From: Porphyromonadaceae bacterium
Lineage (GTDB): Bacteria; Bacteroidota; Bacteroidia; Bacteroidales; Dysgonomonadaceae
DNA: 64,000 nucleotides
NCBI GenBank assembly: GCA_021372865.1
Contig: JAJFTO010000016.1
Span: 62,001-126,000, forward strand
Direction: 5' to 3'
Shown here: one piece after another, positions 54,109 through 62,469 of the stretch
Layout of the letters: every line of letters begins with the position of its first letter
Numbering within the stretch: position 1 is the first letter of the stretch
Position numbers and translations under genes: made by a program
Notes under the pieces: model-generated
What the model was told of the DNA's origin: nothing
Seen by the model: only the letters and a program-made list of their open reading frames with translations
Databases searched by the model: none

Positions 54109-55365
54109 TTATCGTCTGAGTGAGGCCTTATCTGTACCAACATTCATATTTCCACTTCTTATATTGTATCCTTTCAATGAAAAATAAAGAATAAAAATGT
54201 ATGGAATTAAACAGATCAAATAAGCTTTTTGGTAAGAAGAGCTTAAGTCGACGGTCAATCCATATATTAATGGAATTATGGCACCACCTATTCCACCTGT
54301 GACTAATAATCCGGAACCAATCTTTGTAAATTTTCCAAGATCGGCAAGTGATAAAGGCCATATAGCAGGGAGTATCAATGCATTGGCAAGTCCCAGTAAT
54401 GCAATGAAATAAATTGATATATTAACAGGCGCTAAAAAAATTAGTATCGTTAATAATAACCCTAAAAGTGCTGACATTCTAATCGCCGTGACCTGACTTA
54501 ACACCTTAGGAATAAAAATTACTCCGATTAAATACCCGATTACCATGGACAAGGATGTCAGCCATACATAATTTTGTGGAGATGGTAATCCAAGAATTAC
54601 GGCGTATTGATTAATAGAACCAAGTGCTGTCACCTCCACTCCGGTATAAAAAAAATAGGCAATGGTACCTAATAAAACATGTGGAAATTGAAAAATTGAA
54701 GTTTTAGCGTTTGCTATGATTATATTTTCAGGAACAAATAGTGAATCAATGGTTTTATCATTTTCACCTTCTGCCTTTACATCAGGGAGAGGTAAAAAGT
54801 GAGAAAAAATACCCATTATTAAAATTATTCCCGAAATAATGTAAAAAGGAGTTGTCATATCCTGCATATTAACGTTCGATAAATCTAAGAAAACAGCAAG
54901 AATAAACGATGCTCCAGCATAGGAAAGCTTATTGCTTATCCCCATTATTGAAATACGTTTCGCAGCACTTTCCTGAGGCCCCAGAATTGTAATATAAGGA
55001 TTAATAGTCGCATTCAGCATTACTCGTCCCATTCCATTAATGAAAAGGGCCCCGAGAAACAGAAGAAAACTAAAAATATTTGAAGCCATTCCAATTAAAA
55101 AAAAACTTGCAGATAATAAAATAAAGGCAGCTACTATACCCATCTTGTATCCTATCTTTTTTATCAATATACCGGATGGAATACTGAAAATAACAAATGA
55201 TGCATAGGTCGCAGTTATCACAAGATAAGACATTGTATTTGAGATGTTGAATGCTTTTTTTACAAATGGTATAAAATACGCATCAATCCCAACTGCAAAA
55301 CCAAGAATTGAAAACATACCGATTAAAATGAGCATCGGAGTTACTATAGATTTTTGTTCTTTCAT
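54109..55365 (-). CDS. FHS-family sugar:proton symporter (FucP/NagP-like MFS)
   Basis: A 418-residue protein with twelve predicted membrane segments, starting MKEQKSIVTPMLILIGMFSILGFAVGID, typical of the fucose-galactose-hexose group of major facilitators. Further family stretches are GAFINGMGRVMLNATINPYIT-like (near residue 105, with the Asn-Pro pair) and ALILPAIWPLSLADLGKFTKIGSGLLVTGGIGGA near residue 330. In Bacteroidota such transporters carry fucose, GlcNAc (NagP), or glucose across the inner membrane; with nagA/nagB downstream, GlcNAc or a close relative is the likely cargo. An upstream in-frame ATG at 55392 (nine codons earlier) is possible. It is the first gene of the operon. Confidence 0.87.
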   Translation of the reverse strand: MKEQKSIVTPMLILIGMFSILGFAVGIDAYFIPFVKKAFNISNTMSYLVITATYASFVIFSIPSGILIKKIGYKMGIVAAFILLSASFFLIGMASNIFSFLLFLGALFINGMGRVMLNATINPYITILGPQESAAKRISIMGISNKLSYAGASFILAVFLDLSNVNMQDMTTPFYIISGIILIMGIFSHFLPLPDVKAEGENDKTIDSLFVPENIIIANAKTSIFQFPHVLLGTIAYFFYTGVEVTALGSINQYAVILGLPSPQNYVWLTSLSMVIGYLIGVIFIPKVLSQVTAIRMSALLGLLLTILIFLAPVNISIYFIALLGLANALILPAIWPLSLADLGKFTKIGSGLLVTGGIGGAIIPLIYGLTVDLSSSYQKAYLICLIPYIFILYFSLKGYNIRSGNMNVGTDKASLRR

Positions 55366-55434
55366 CCTTAGATATTTAATAGTTTCTTTCATTATCGACA
55401 AAAAAATATTTAATTGAGTATCTTTATCAACCTT

Positions 55435-55442
55435 CAAAATTA
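55435..55442 (-). promoter_or_regulatory. -7 promoter element for the GlcNAc/sulfatase operon
   Basis: Reads TAATTTTG on the minus strand, matching TAnnTTTG, about 70 bases before the transporter start codon. No convincing -33 element. Confidence 0.35.
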
Positions 55443-55988
55443 AAATGGCTTAACCGGTTTAGTTCCTGGAAAGAGAAAATAAAGTCTCTTGTGAGATAAA
55501 TTTTAATTATGAATCGCATATGTCATAATTATTAATATTAAAAATAAAATTAATTATTCGTGTTAAACCAGAATATACAATCATAGTATAAAGATATAGA
55601 TACAATTAAAACAAATACTTCAATGTTGTATTTAACGATGTATTCATAATTATTAATTTATTTATGCAGTATACAGGTAATTTGAATACTAAGTTAATGC
55701 TTTCTTCGATAAATATCATTAATTATTATGAATATTACAAAATTAAATCATTTAAGGTTTCATTAATTGATTATCATGTTTGAACATTGTATTATTTTGA
55801 TTAATGATTTGCTTTTTTTAGGTAATAAATTTGCAAATCCATTACATTTTCATATTCGACTAATTACCAGAATATTTTGAAAATTCTCATCAAGTTCTAT
55901 GAGAACATTTTTAGCAATATTGCGCACAGGAGTTGAGTAATGACCAATAAATATATTTTACTTTATGATTTTGTTTTTTTATCTGTTA
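55443..55988. other. very AT-rich gap between the GlcNAc operon and the tRNA pair, no gene seen
   Basis: About 550 bases with strongly AT-rich composition and no open frame of useful length in either strand. A TAAATTTG element at 55826-55833 resembles a -7 box, but its only TTTG upstream is 14 bases away, shorter than usual. No clear hairpin terminator was seen. It could hold a small RNA or regulatory sites, or be degraded DNA at the edge of an acquired segment. Confidence 0.45.
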
Positions 55989-56019
55989 TTGGTTTATTCG
56001 GAAAAATATACTACTTTTG
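55989..56019 (+). promoter_or_regulatory. promoter of the tandem tRNA-Asn transcript
   Basis: TTG at 55989-55991 and TACTTTTG at 56012-56019 are 20 bases apart, a good match to the Bacteroidota -33/-7 consensus. The first tRNA starts 29 bases after the -7 element. Confidence 0.7.
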
Positions 56020-56048
56020 CATCGCTTTTTAGCACAGAAAAGAAATAT

Positions 56049-56122
56049 TCTTCCTTAGCTCAGTCGGTTAGAGCATCTGACTGTTAATCAGAGGGTCCTT
56101 GGTTCAAGTCCAAGAGGAAGAG
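56049..56122 (+). tRNA. tRNA-Asn (GTT), first copy
   Basis: A 74-base cloverleaf. Acceptor stem TCTTCCT pairs with AGGAAGA, D stem GCTC/GAGC, anticodon stem TCTGA/TCAGA around loop CTGTTAA with anticodon GTT at 56083-56085, T stem CTTGG/CCAAG around TTCAAGT. CCA is not encoded. It is 21 bases before the second copy. Confidence 0.97.
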
Positions 56123-56143
56123 CAGCTTACAATCAAGAAATAT

Positions 56144-56217
56144 TCTTCAGTAGCTCAGTCGGTTAGAGCATCTGACTGTTAATCAGAGGGTCGTTGGTTC
56201 AAGTCCAACCTGAAGAG
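56144..56217 (+). tRNA. tRNA-Asn (GTT), second copy
   Basis: A 74-base cloverleaf with acceptor stem TCTTCAG/CTGAAGA, the same D and anticodon arms as the first copy, anticodon GTT at 56178-56180, and T stem GTTGG/CCAAC. The differences from the first copy are paired changes on both sides of the stems, so both genes look functional. CCA is not encoded. Confidence 0.97.
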
Positions 56218-56219
56218 CG

Positions 56220-56246
56220 AAAAACGGGTCTCGAGGCTCGTTTTTT
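56220..56246 (+). terminator. intrinsic terminator of the tRNA-Asn transcript
   Basis: AAAAACG at 56220-56226 pairs with CGTTTTT at 56239-56245, with an inner GC-rich part (GGTCTC/GAGGCT) that includes two G-U pairs, followed by a run of T. It lies 2 bases after the second tRNA. Confidence 0.8.
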
Positions 56247-56366
56247 CTGTTTATATCACAAATATATCCCGGATAATTCCATTTTAAACAATTCCTGTCA
56301 TTCACTCGTTAAAACAGACACTTAAACGAATTGTTACAACATTGCATATCAACAAAGTAATGACCT

Positions 56367-57323
56367 ATGAAGAAAGTACTGATTGCCTACCGCTTAAAAC
56401 CGGAAGGATTGCATGAACTCACAGGGAAGTATGCGGTGACCCTCCCGATAGAGAAATCTTATTTTTCCAGAGAGGAAGTTCTGGAGATGATCCCCGATTT
56501 TGAGGTGCTTGTCCCTAATTTCAGTTTTTACACCGACAAAGAAATGATGGAACGGGGTACAAAACTGGAACTTATTTCCAACTGGGGTGTGGGTTTCAAT
56601 AATATTGATGTGGATTATGCCACCCGAAAGGGAATTGCTGTGACCAACATACCTGATTCTACCCGGGAACCGACCGCAGAGTTTGCATTTGGACTTTTGA
56701 TGGCTGCCGGGCGACGCATTGGCTATTACGACCGAAAGCTGCGAACACCGGAAGGTGTGAGCTGGGGCGCCTATGCTGAAGCCGGATTGCCTGTATATGG
56801 CAAAACGCTGGGAATTATTGGTATGGGGCGAATCGGTCAGGCCCTGGCACGCCGGGCTGTGGCTTCGGGAATGGAGATCATCTATCACAACAGGAACCGA
56901 CTTGACAGGCAAATTGAAGAACTTTACAACGCGAATTATGTCACGCTCGACCGCCTGTTGTGTACAGCCGACTATATATCACTGAACGCGCCTTCTACAA
57001 AAGAGACCCAGCATATGATCGGTGAAAGGGAGCTGGGTCTCATGAAACCAACAGCAGTATTCGTCAACACGGCACGGGGAGATATGGTCGATGAGCATGC
57101 TTTGGCAGATGCCTTGAAAAAAAATAAAATATGGGCCGCCGCACTCGACGTATTTGAAAACGAGCCCCACATACTGCCGGAACTGCTGACACTCGACAAC
57201 GTAGTCCTGACACCCCATGCAGGGACCAAGACAATGGAGGACCGCATCAACATGTCAATAGAAATGTCCCGGAACATTGTGGGTTTTTATGAAGGTACCT
57301 ACCCGGTGTCACGGGTGAACTGA
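56367..57323 (+). CDS. D-isomer-specific 2-hydroxyacid dehydrogenase (NAD-dependent)
   Basis: A 318-residue enzyme of the phosphoglycerate/glyoxylate dehydrogenase family. The Rossmann motif KTLGIIGMGRIGQALARRA (GxGxxG) sits near residue 145. The catalytic Arg-Glu-His set is visible in VFVNTARGDMVDE, DVFENEP and LTPHAGTKT. The substrate could be hydroxypyruvate, glyoxylate, phosphoglycerate or another 2-hydroxy or 2-keto acid; the ACT domain of serA is absent, so a SerA assignment is unlikely. It leads a short plus-strand run with the AlkD-like and M16 genes (11 and 9-base gaps). Confidence 0.88.
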   Translation: MKKVLIAYRLKPEGLHELTGKYAVTLPIEKSYFSREEVLEMIPDFEVLVPNFSFYTDKEMMERGTKLELISNWGVGFNNIDVDYATRKGIAVTNIPDSTREPTAEFAFGLLMAAGRRIGYYDRKLRTPEGVSWGAYAEAGLPVYGKTLGIIGMGRIGQALARRAVASGMEIIYHNRNRLDRQIEELYNANYVTLDRLLCTADYISLNAPSTKETQHMIGERELGLMKPTAVFVNTARGDMVDEHALADALKKNKIWAAALDVFENEPHILPELLTLDNVVLTPHAGTKTMEDRINMSIEMSRNIVGFYEGTYPVSRVN

Positions 57324-57333
57324 ATGGAGATTT

Positions 57334-58044
57334 ATGACTGCAGAAAAAATTAAACAACAGTTGCTTGCTTTTGGAAATCCCTCCAAAGCGGAACATGCGA
57401 AGTATTTTTTCAAGACCGGCAGGGGTCAATATGGAGAGGGGGACCTGTTCATGGGATGTACCGTACCCGAAACACGGAGTGTGGCAAAAAACTTCAGGCA
57501 TACACCACTTATTGAACTGGAGAAACTGTTGAATGACGACATACATGAGTGCAGGCTCTGTGCATTGGTTATACTGGTATCTCAATTTCAGAAAGCAGAT
57601 GATTTGGCACGGAGTGAGATTGTTGATTTTTATCTTGCCCATACCCATCGGATAAACAATTGGGATCTGGTGGATCTATCCTGCTACCACATCATTGGTG
57701 CCTGGCTGGAAGAGAAAACAGATCGCTCCCTGTTATACAGGTTGGCGGAAAGCGATCTGTTATGGGATCAGCGTATCGCAGTGGTCTCTACATTGACCTT
57801 TATACGGAACAACGATTTTACAGATATATTGAAATTAAGTGAATTATTCCTGACACACAAGCACGACCTGATGCACAAGGCATGTGGCTGGATGCTCCGC
57901 GAAACGGGCAAACGCAATGAAGCGACCCTTACCGGTTTTCTTGACCGGCATTATCAGTCCATGCCCCGAACCATGCTGCGTTATGCCATAGAACGTTTGT
58001 CGCCCGCACAAAAGCTTCAATACATGACCCGGCAGGAAAAATAA
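57334..58044 (+). CDS. DNA alkylation repair protein (AlkD-like HEAT repeat)
   Basis: A 236-residue soluble protein made of helical HEAT-like repeats. The AlkD-type DNA glycosylases remove N3- and N7-alkyl purines. Family stretches: YFFKTGRGQYGEGDLFMGCTVPETRSVAKNF at the start, NNWDLVDLSCYHIIGAWL in the middle (the W-D pair resembles the active-site Asp of AlkD) and HKACGWMLRETGKRN near residue 185. The frame begins 11 bases after the dehydrogenase and ends 9 bases before the M16 gene, so it is co-transcribed. Confidence 0.87.
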   Translation: MTAEKIKQQLLAFGNPSKAEHAKYFFKTGRGQYGEGDLFMGCTVPETRSVAKNFRHTPLIELEKLLNDDIHECRLCALVILVSQFQKADDLARSEIVDFYLAHTHRINNWDLVDLSCYHIIGAWLEEKTDRSLLYRLAESDLLWDQRIAVVSTLTFIRNNDFTDILKLSELFLTHKHDLMHKACGWMLRETGKRNEATLTGFLDRHYQSMPRTMLRYAIERLSPAQKLQYMTRQEK

Positions 58045-58052
58045 GGATAAAA

Positions 58053-59270
58053 ATGATACATACACATACTTTACAGAACGGTCTCCGTATTGTCCATCGC
58101 CCCTTTCCTTCTGAGATATCCTATTGCGGTATCGTGGTCGGTGCGGGAAGTCGCGATGAATATCCGGATGAGTTGGGAATGGCACACTTCGTGGAACATA
58201 TGCTTTTTAAGGGTACCACCAAACGGAAAGCACATCATATTGCCAACCGGATGGAGAACGTGGGCGGAGAATTAAATGCATATACGACCAAGGAGGAAAC
58301 TTTTTATTATGTAACCTTTCTGGAGGAGTATTTCTCCCGGGCAACGGAACTTCTGAGTGACATCCTTTTTCATTCTGTCTTTTCTCCCAGGCAGATTGAA
58401 CGGGAAAGAGAAGTTATTCTCGATGAGATCAATTCGTACCACGATACCCCATCGGAACTCATCTACGATGATTTTGAAAATCTTTTCTACAAAGGAGATG
58501 ACATGGGGCATTATATACTGGGTGGACCTGCCACTCTGAACGCCTTTGGCAGAGAGCAAATTATGAATTTCATGGAGAGACATTATCACCCTTCGGAGAT
58601 GGTATTCTTTTCTTTTGGGAAGACTGCTTTCGAAAAAGTGGTACTACAAGTAGAAAAATATTTTTCTGCTCCCAATGATCCGGTACACCCAAAAAAGGGA
58701 AGAACGTCACCCGTTCGTTCCATCCCTTTCGTAGAAGAAGTAGAGAAAAATACAACCCAAACACACGTCATGTTGGGATACCCTGCATTTTCACTTCATC
58801 ATCCCCGGAAATACGCATTATACCTGCTTAACAACATTCTCGGGGGGGGTAGCCTCAACAGCCGTCTCAATGTATCACTACGGGAAAATCACGGACTGGC
58901 CTATCTGGTGGAATCGAGCGTGACACTTTATTCCGATTCGGGCTTTCTTTCCATCTATTTCGCATGCGATCCTAAGCAAAGAGGGAAGTGTATTCGTCTG
59001 ATTGGGAAGGAAATTGAAAAAATAAAATCAAAAGAGCTGACTCCCATGCAACTTTCACTGGCCAAAAGGCAGTGGAAAGGCCAATTGGGGATTGCGTCGG
59101 AAAACAACGAAAACAGTGCTCTTGCACTGGGTAAACAGTTTTTGCATTTTCATCGGTATACTCCACTTGAGGAGATCTTTACACAAATAGATACAATCAC
59201 ATCAGGCCAACTTCAGGAGGTGGCCAACGAGGTTTTTGCCGATACTGCCTCCGGACTGATTTATTACTGA
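58053..59270 (+). CDS. M16-family zinc peptidase (insulinase-like)
   Basis: A 405-residue metalloprotease. The inverted zinc motif H45-F-V-E48-H49 (HxxEH) lies in GMAHFVEHMLFKGT, and the third ligand is the glutamate in the EREREVILDEI stretch. The second half is the non-catalytic M16 partner domain with NILGGGSLNSRLNVSLRE, the usual Gly-rich loop. Family members cleave peptides or signal sequences; periplasmic or cytoplasmic location is unclear because no signal peptide is seen. Confidence 0.92.
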   Translation: MIHTHTLQNGLRIVHRPFPSEISYCGIVVGAGSRDEYPDELGMAHFVEHMLFKGTTKRKAHHIANRMENVGGELNAYTTKEETFYYVTFLEEYFSRATELLSDILFHSVFSPRQIEREREVILDEINSYHDTPSELIYDDFENLFYKGDDMGHYILGGPATLNAFGREQIMNFMERHYHPSEMVFFSFGKTAFEKVVLQVEKYFSAPNDPVHPKKGRTSPVRSIPFVEEVEKNTTQTHVMLGYPAFSLHHPRKYALYLLNNILGGGSLNSRLNVSLRENHGLAYLVESSVTLYSDSGFLSIYFACDPKQRGKCIRLIGKEIEKIKSKELTPMQLSLAKRQWKGQLGIASENNENSALALGKQFLHFHRYTPLEEIFTQIDTITSGQLQEVANEVFADTASGLIYY

Positions 59271-59307
59271 ACTGCGTATCAAATTCATCAAGCTATTAAG
59301 TTGCAGT

Positions 59308-59329
59308 AATAAAGAGGGATATCTTTATT
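59308..59329 (+). terminator. possible weak terminator after the M16 gene
   Basis: AATAAAGA (59308-59315) pairs with TCTTTATT (59322-59329) around a six-base loop. The stem is AT-rich, and it is 38 bases after the stop codon; no long T run follows. Confidence 0.35.
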
Positions 59330-59449
59330 TCCCGATATAATGAAACAGGTTATGCGAACAAATAAAGCCCAAAACTGTTTTAATAAAAGTTCTAAATAAA
59401 GAATAACCAAACCAAGATTAAAAAAACTGAAAGTTAAAGTGTTTGAATT

Positions 59450-60067
59450 ATGGAAAAATTAAGATTAACTGTTGTTGTAACGATGCTGGCCATTGTAACA
59501 GCTGTGAGTGCACAGGTAAATTTAGGTATCAAGGGGGGCATAAACATGTCCAATTATTATGGAGATGAACTAAGTGAGAAAAATGCAAAAATAGGTTTCC
59601 ACATTGGTTTGTCTGCCGATTATGAATTTACGCCCAATTCGGCTCTTCAGACTGGCTTGTTTTTTACTACCAAGGGACTGAAAACCCAGGACGCTGACTG
59701 GAATGCCGAATACTCCGAGAACCTGATGTATTTGCAACTTCCCGTGCATTATGCCTATAAGATGGATGTAACTCCCGGAACGCGTATTGTATTTCATGGA
59801 GGTCCGTATGCCGCCTATGGAGTAGGAGGAAGCAGGAACGCATCTGTTGGCAACATCAATGCTGAATGGGATGTGGATAACATATTCGGAGATGGTACGG
59901 TACAGTATAAACCTTTCGACGCCGGTTTGGGATTGGGCGTGGGCGCTGAGTTTGGCCCGATCCTTGTTGACCTGGGTTGGGATATGGGTTTGGTAAACAT
60001 CTCGAGAACCAGTAATGGGGATATCAAAAATCAAAATGCTTATCTATCATTGGGTTATAAATTTTAA
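59450..60067 (+). CDS. outer-membrane beta-barrel (PorT/OmpW-like) protein
   Basis: A 205-residue exported protein: signal peptide to about residue 21 (ending VSAQ), followed by a regular alternation of hydrophobic and polar residues (VNLGIKGGINMSNYYGD, IGFHIGLSADYEF, LQTGLFFTTKGL) and a terminal aromatic residue (LSLGYKF), as in eight-stranded beta-barrels of the PorT/outer-membrane protein beta-barrel family. Specific function unknown. It stands alone with its own terminator. Confidence 0.85.
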   Translation: MEKLRLTVVVTMLAIVTAVSAQVNLGIKGGINMSNYYGDELSEKNAKIGFHIGLSADYEFTPNSALQTGLFFTTKGLKTQDADWNAEYSENLMYLQLPVHYAYKMDVTPGTRIVFHGGPYAAYGVGGSRNASVGNINAEWDVDNIFGDGTVQYKPFDAGLGLGVGAEFGPILVDLGWDMGLVNISRTSNGDIKNQNAYLSLGYKF

Positions 60068-60091
60068 TTTTTAAAAATAAGTTTTACACCG

Positions 60092-60127
60092 TGAGACTGG
60101 CTCTACATCTTGAGTCAGTCTCATTTT
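60092..60127 (+). terminator. intrinsic terminator after the beta-barrel gene
   Basis: TGAGACTGGCTC (60092-60103) pairs with GAGTCAGTCTCA (60112-60123), a 12-base stem with one G-U pair and an eight-base loop, followed by TTTTAT. It lies 24 bases after the stop. Confidence 0.8.
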
Positions 60128-60150
60128 ATAAATAATCAGCATTGACATTC

Positions 60151-60975
60151 ATGGATTTACACAATTCAGATTTTCAACTGGAACACACAGGCAAAATGCC
60201 GGTGCTTTTTCTGGGACATGGCAGTCCCATGAATGCCATTGAAGAAAATATGTTCGTTGCTTCTTTCCGGGAACTGGGGCATTTACTCCCTAAACCTGAA
60301 CTCATTCTTTGCATTTCAGCACATTGGGAAACAAAAGGCTCGTTTTTGACTGCGATGTCGTCACCGGAGACCATTCACGATTTCGGAGGCTTTCCACGTA
60401 AGCTTTATGAGGTACAATATCCGGCACCGGGTAGTCCCGTGTGGGCAGAAAAAACCAAAGAGATGATCACGAAGACCGAGGTGGGGCTCGATTACAACTG
60501 GGGTCTCGATCATGGTACGTGGAGTGTGATCAAACATCTCTACCCGCTGGCAGACGTGCCGGTCATTCAATTGAGCATCGATTATACCAAGCCGGCACAA
60601 TACCATTACGATCTGGCCAAAGAAATCATCGATCTGCGCCATAAGGGAGTACTGATTGTAGGTAGCGGCAACATGGTACACAACCTGCGTCTGACTGATT
60701 TCAGAAGGCTTAGCGGCGATCCTTACGGTTATGACTGGGCCATTGAAGCAAATGAACTGATGAAAACTTTTATCCTGAATGACGATCATCAAAGTCTTAT
60801 TCACTACCGAAAACAGGGAACAGCTTTTGAACTGGCCATTCCCACACCCGAACATTATCTTCCGCTTATTTATACTCTGGCGCTCAAAGAAAAAAATGAC
60901 AAAATTACTCTCATTAATGACGAACTGGTGGGTGGTTCGCTCGCAATGACCTCTGTGATTGTCAACGCTGAGTAG
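60151..60975 (+). CDS. ygiD: LigB-type extradiol dioxygenase (4,5-DOPA dioxygenase-like, YgiD)
   Basis: A 274-residue non-heme iron or zinc enzyme of the LigB/4,5-DOPA extradiol dioxygenase group. Histidines at the metal site are visible in LFLGHGSPMNA, CISAHWETKG and LDHGTWSVIKHLYP; SGNMVHNLR is a further family motif. E. coli YgiD opens the ring of DOPA and related catechols. The track of the frame could start at a TTG (60142), but the ATG at 60151 is preferred. The physiological substrate in Bacteroidota is unknown. Confidence 0.88.
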   Translation: MDLHNSDFQLEHTGKMPVLFLGHGSPMNAIEENMFVASFRELGHLLPKPELILCISAHWETKGSFLTAMSSPETIHDFGGFPRKLYEVQYPAPGSPVWAEKTKEMITKTEVGLDYNWGLDHGTWSVIKHLYPLADVPVIQLSIDYTKPAQYHYDLAKEIIDLRHKGVLIVGSGNMVHNLRLTDFRRLSGDPYGYDWAIEANELMKTFILNDDHQSLIHYRKQGTAFELAIPTPEHYLPLIYTLALKEKNDKITLINDELVGGSLAMTSVIVNAE

Positions 60976-60994
60976 CGGATTCCTCTTTTTTTGT

Positions 60995-61002
60995 TATATT
61001 TG
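60995..61002 (+). promoter_or_regulatory. -7 promoter element for the D,D-peptidase gene
   Basis: TATATTTG matches TAnnTTTG. Transcription near 61009 leaves a 20-base leader to the ATG at 61029, and it argues against translation from a GTG at 61002. Confidence 0.5.
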
Positions 61003-61028
61003 TGAAAAATCAACGACAGAAATGTGCC

Positions 61029-62465
61029 ATGTCTAAAAATATTTTATTTACCCTTTTCCTTGTTTTCGCCTCTTCAGGTTATGGTCAGACATCATTACAG
61101 AAGTTTATCGGTCACCCCGCCCTGAAGCACGCATCGGTGGGTGTTTCCGTGGTGGACATGACCACAGGCAAACCGGTGATGGAATACGATGCCAGAAAAT
61201 CACTTACCCCTGCTTCGGTATTGAAACTGATCACCACGGCCACCGCTTTGGAAACACTCGGCGAGAATTATCGGTATAAAACCGATGTGGCACTCGATGC
61301 CGGTAATCCATCCCGCATCCTGGTCATCGGTTCAGGGGATCCCACGCTGGCCAGTGAAGCTTTTCATGGCAATCAACAACTCTTTTTTATCACTACAGCT
61401 GAGGCTTTAAAGAAAATACTACAGCCGGAGAAGGAATATTCACTCTATGTGGTAGATAATCTGTTTGGGTACAATGGTATTTCGCCTGAATGGACCTGGA
61501 TCGACATGGGTAATTATTATGCCGCAGGGGCATACGGTATCAGTGTGTTCGACAACAGTTACCGTCTTTTTTTTAACACCACCAACAGAAACAGTTGTCC
61601 ACAAATCCTAAGGACAGAGCCGCAAATAAAGGGGCTTACTTTTCAGAATGAATTGACGTTGAACAATACGGGAATTGACAACGGATACATTTATGGTGTC
61701 CCTTTTTCTTATGCACGTATTTTAAGAGGGAATATTCCGGGAGGAAGAACAGAATTTAGCATCAAAGGCGACATTCCCGATCCCGGACTTATGCTGGGAG
61801 AGACGCTGGCCGACTATCTGAGACAGGCAGGCATAAAGATCGGAAAAGTGGAAACGGCACGGGAGGATTATCTTGTTGGACAGTGCGCCCCAGAAAAAAG
61901 GCACTCCTATCGTACAGGACAGATGCTCTGCACGCACGTTTCACCGCCTCTCAAAGAAATTATCCATGAGGTGAACATGGAAAGCAATAACCACTATGCC
62001 GAACATCTGATTCGCACCATCGGAAGGAAAAGCAAAAATGATATCTATGCCGATGCACTGGAGGCCGGGACAACCTATGTAAGTGACTACTGGAAAAAGA
62101 AAAGCTTTGATACCACATCATTGCAGATGTACGATGGAAGCGGCCTGGCACCTCAAAATGCAGTGAGTCCCTCGGCTTTCACGCAGTTGCTGGTGTACAT
62201 GTATCACAGAAGTGAATTTTCATCCGCCTTCTTTGATTCACTCCCCAAAGCGGGGCGGGAGGGTACGCTCAAAAATTTTATGGGGAACACCCGGTATAGT
62301 GGTAAGATCGTTGCCAAGAGCGGCAGCATTGGCGGTGTACAGTGTTATGCAGGGTATCTGATCGACGGCAACAAAAAATATGCCTTTGCCGTGATGGTAA
62401 ATAAATTCAATGGCACCCGCCCACAGGTGAGGGGTGCCATTGAACAATTCTTGCAGGGTCTTTAG
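61029..62465 (+). CDS. dacB: D-alanyl-D-alanine carboxypeptidase/endopeptidase (PBP4, S13 family)
   Basis: A 478-residue periplasmic penicillin-binding protein. Signal peptide (residues 1-20, ending GYGQ), then the S13 catalytic motifs: S63-V-L-K66 in TPASVLKLITTATALE, the SxN motif S-N-N in MESNNHYAEHLI and K-S-G in KIVAKSGSIGG. The large insertion between the first two motifs is typical of PBP4. It removes D-Ala or cuts peptide cross-links in peptidoglycan. The ATG at 61029 gives a normal signal peptide; an in-frame GTG lies nine codons upstream. Confidence 0.92.
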   Translation: MSKNILFTLFLVFASSGYGQTSLQKFIGHPALKHASVGVSVVDMTTGKPVMEYDARKSLTPASVLKLITTATALETLGENYRYKTDVALDAGNPSRILVIGSGDPTLASEAFHGNQQLFFITTAEALKKILQPEKEYSLYVVDNLFGYNGISPEWTWIDMGNYYAAGAYGISVFDNSYRLFFNTTNRNSCPQILRTEPQIKGLTFQNELTLNNTGIDNGYIYGVPFSYARILRGNIPGGRTEFSIKGDIPDPGLMLGETLADYLRQAGIKIGKVETAREDYLVGQCAPEKRHSYRTGQMLCTHVSPPLKEIIHEVNMESNNHYAEHLIRTIGRKSKNDIYADALEAGTTYVSDYWKKKSFDTTSLQMYDGSGLAPQNAVSPSAFTQLLVYMYHRSEFSSAFFDSLPKAGREGTLKNFMGNTRYSGKIVAKSGSIGGVQCYAGYLIDGNKKYAFAVMVNKFNGTRPQVRGAIEQFLQGL

Positions 62466-62469
62466 AAAA

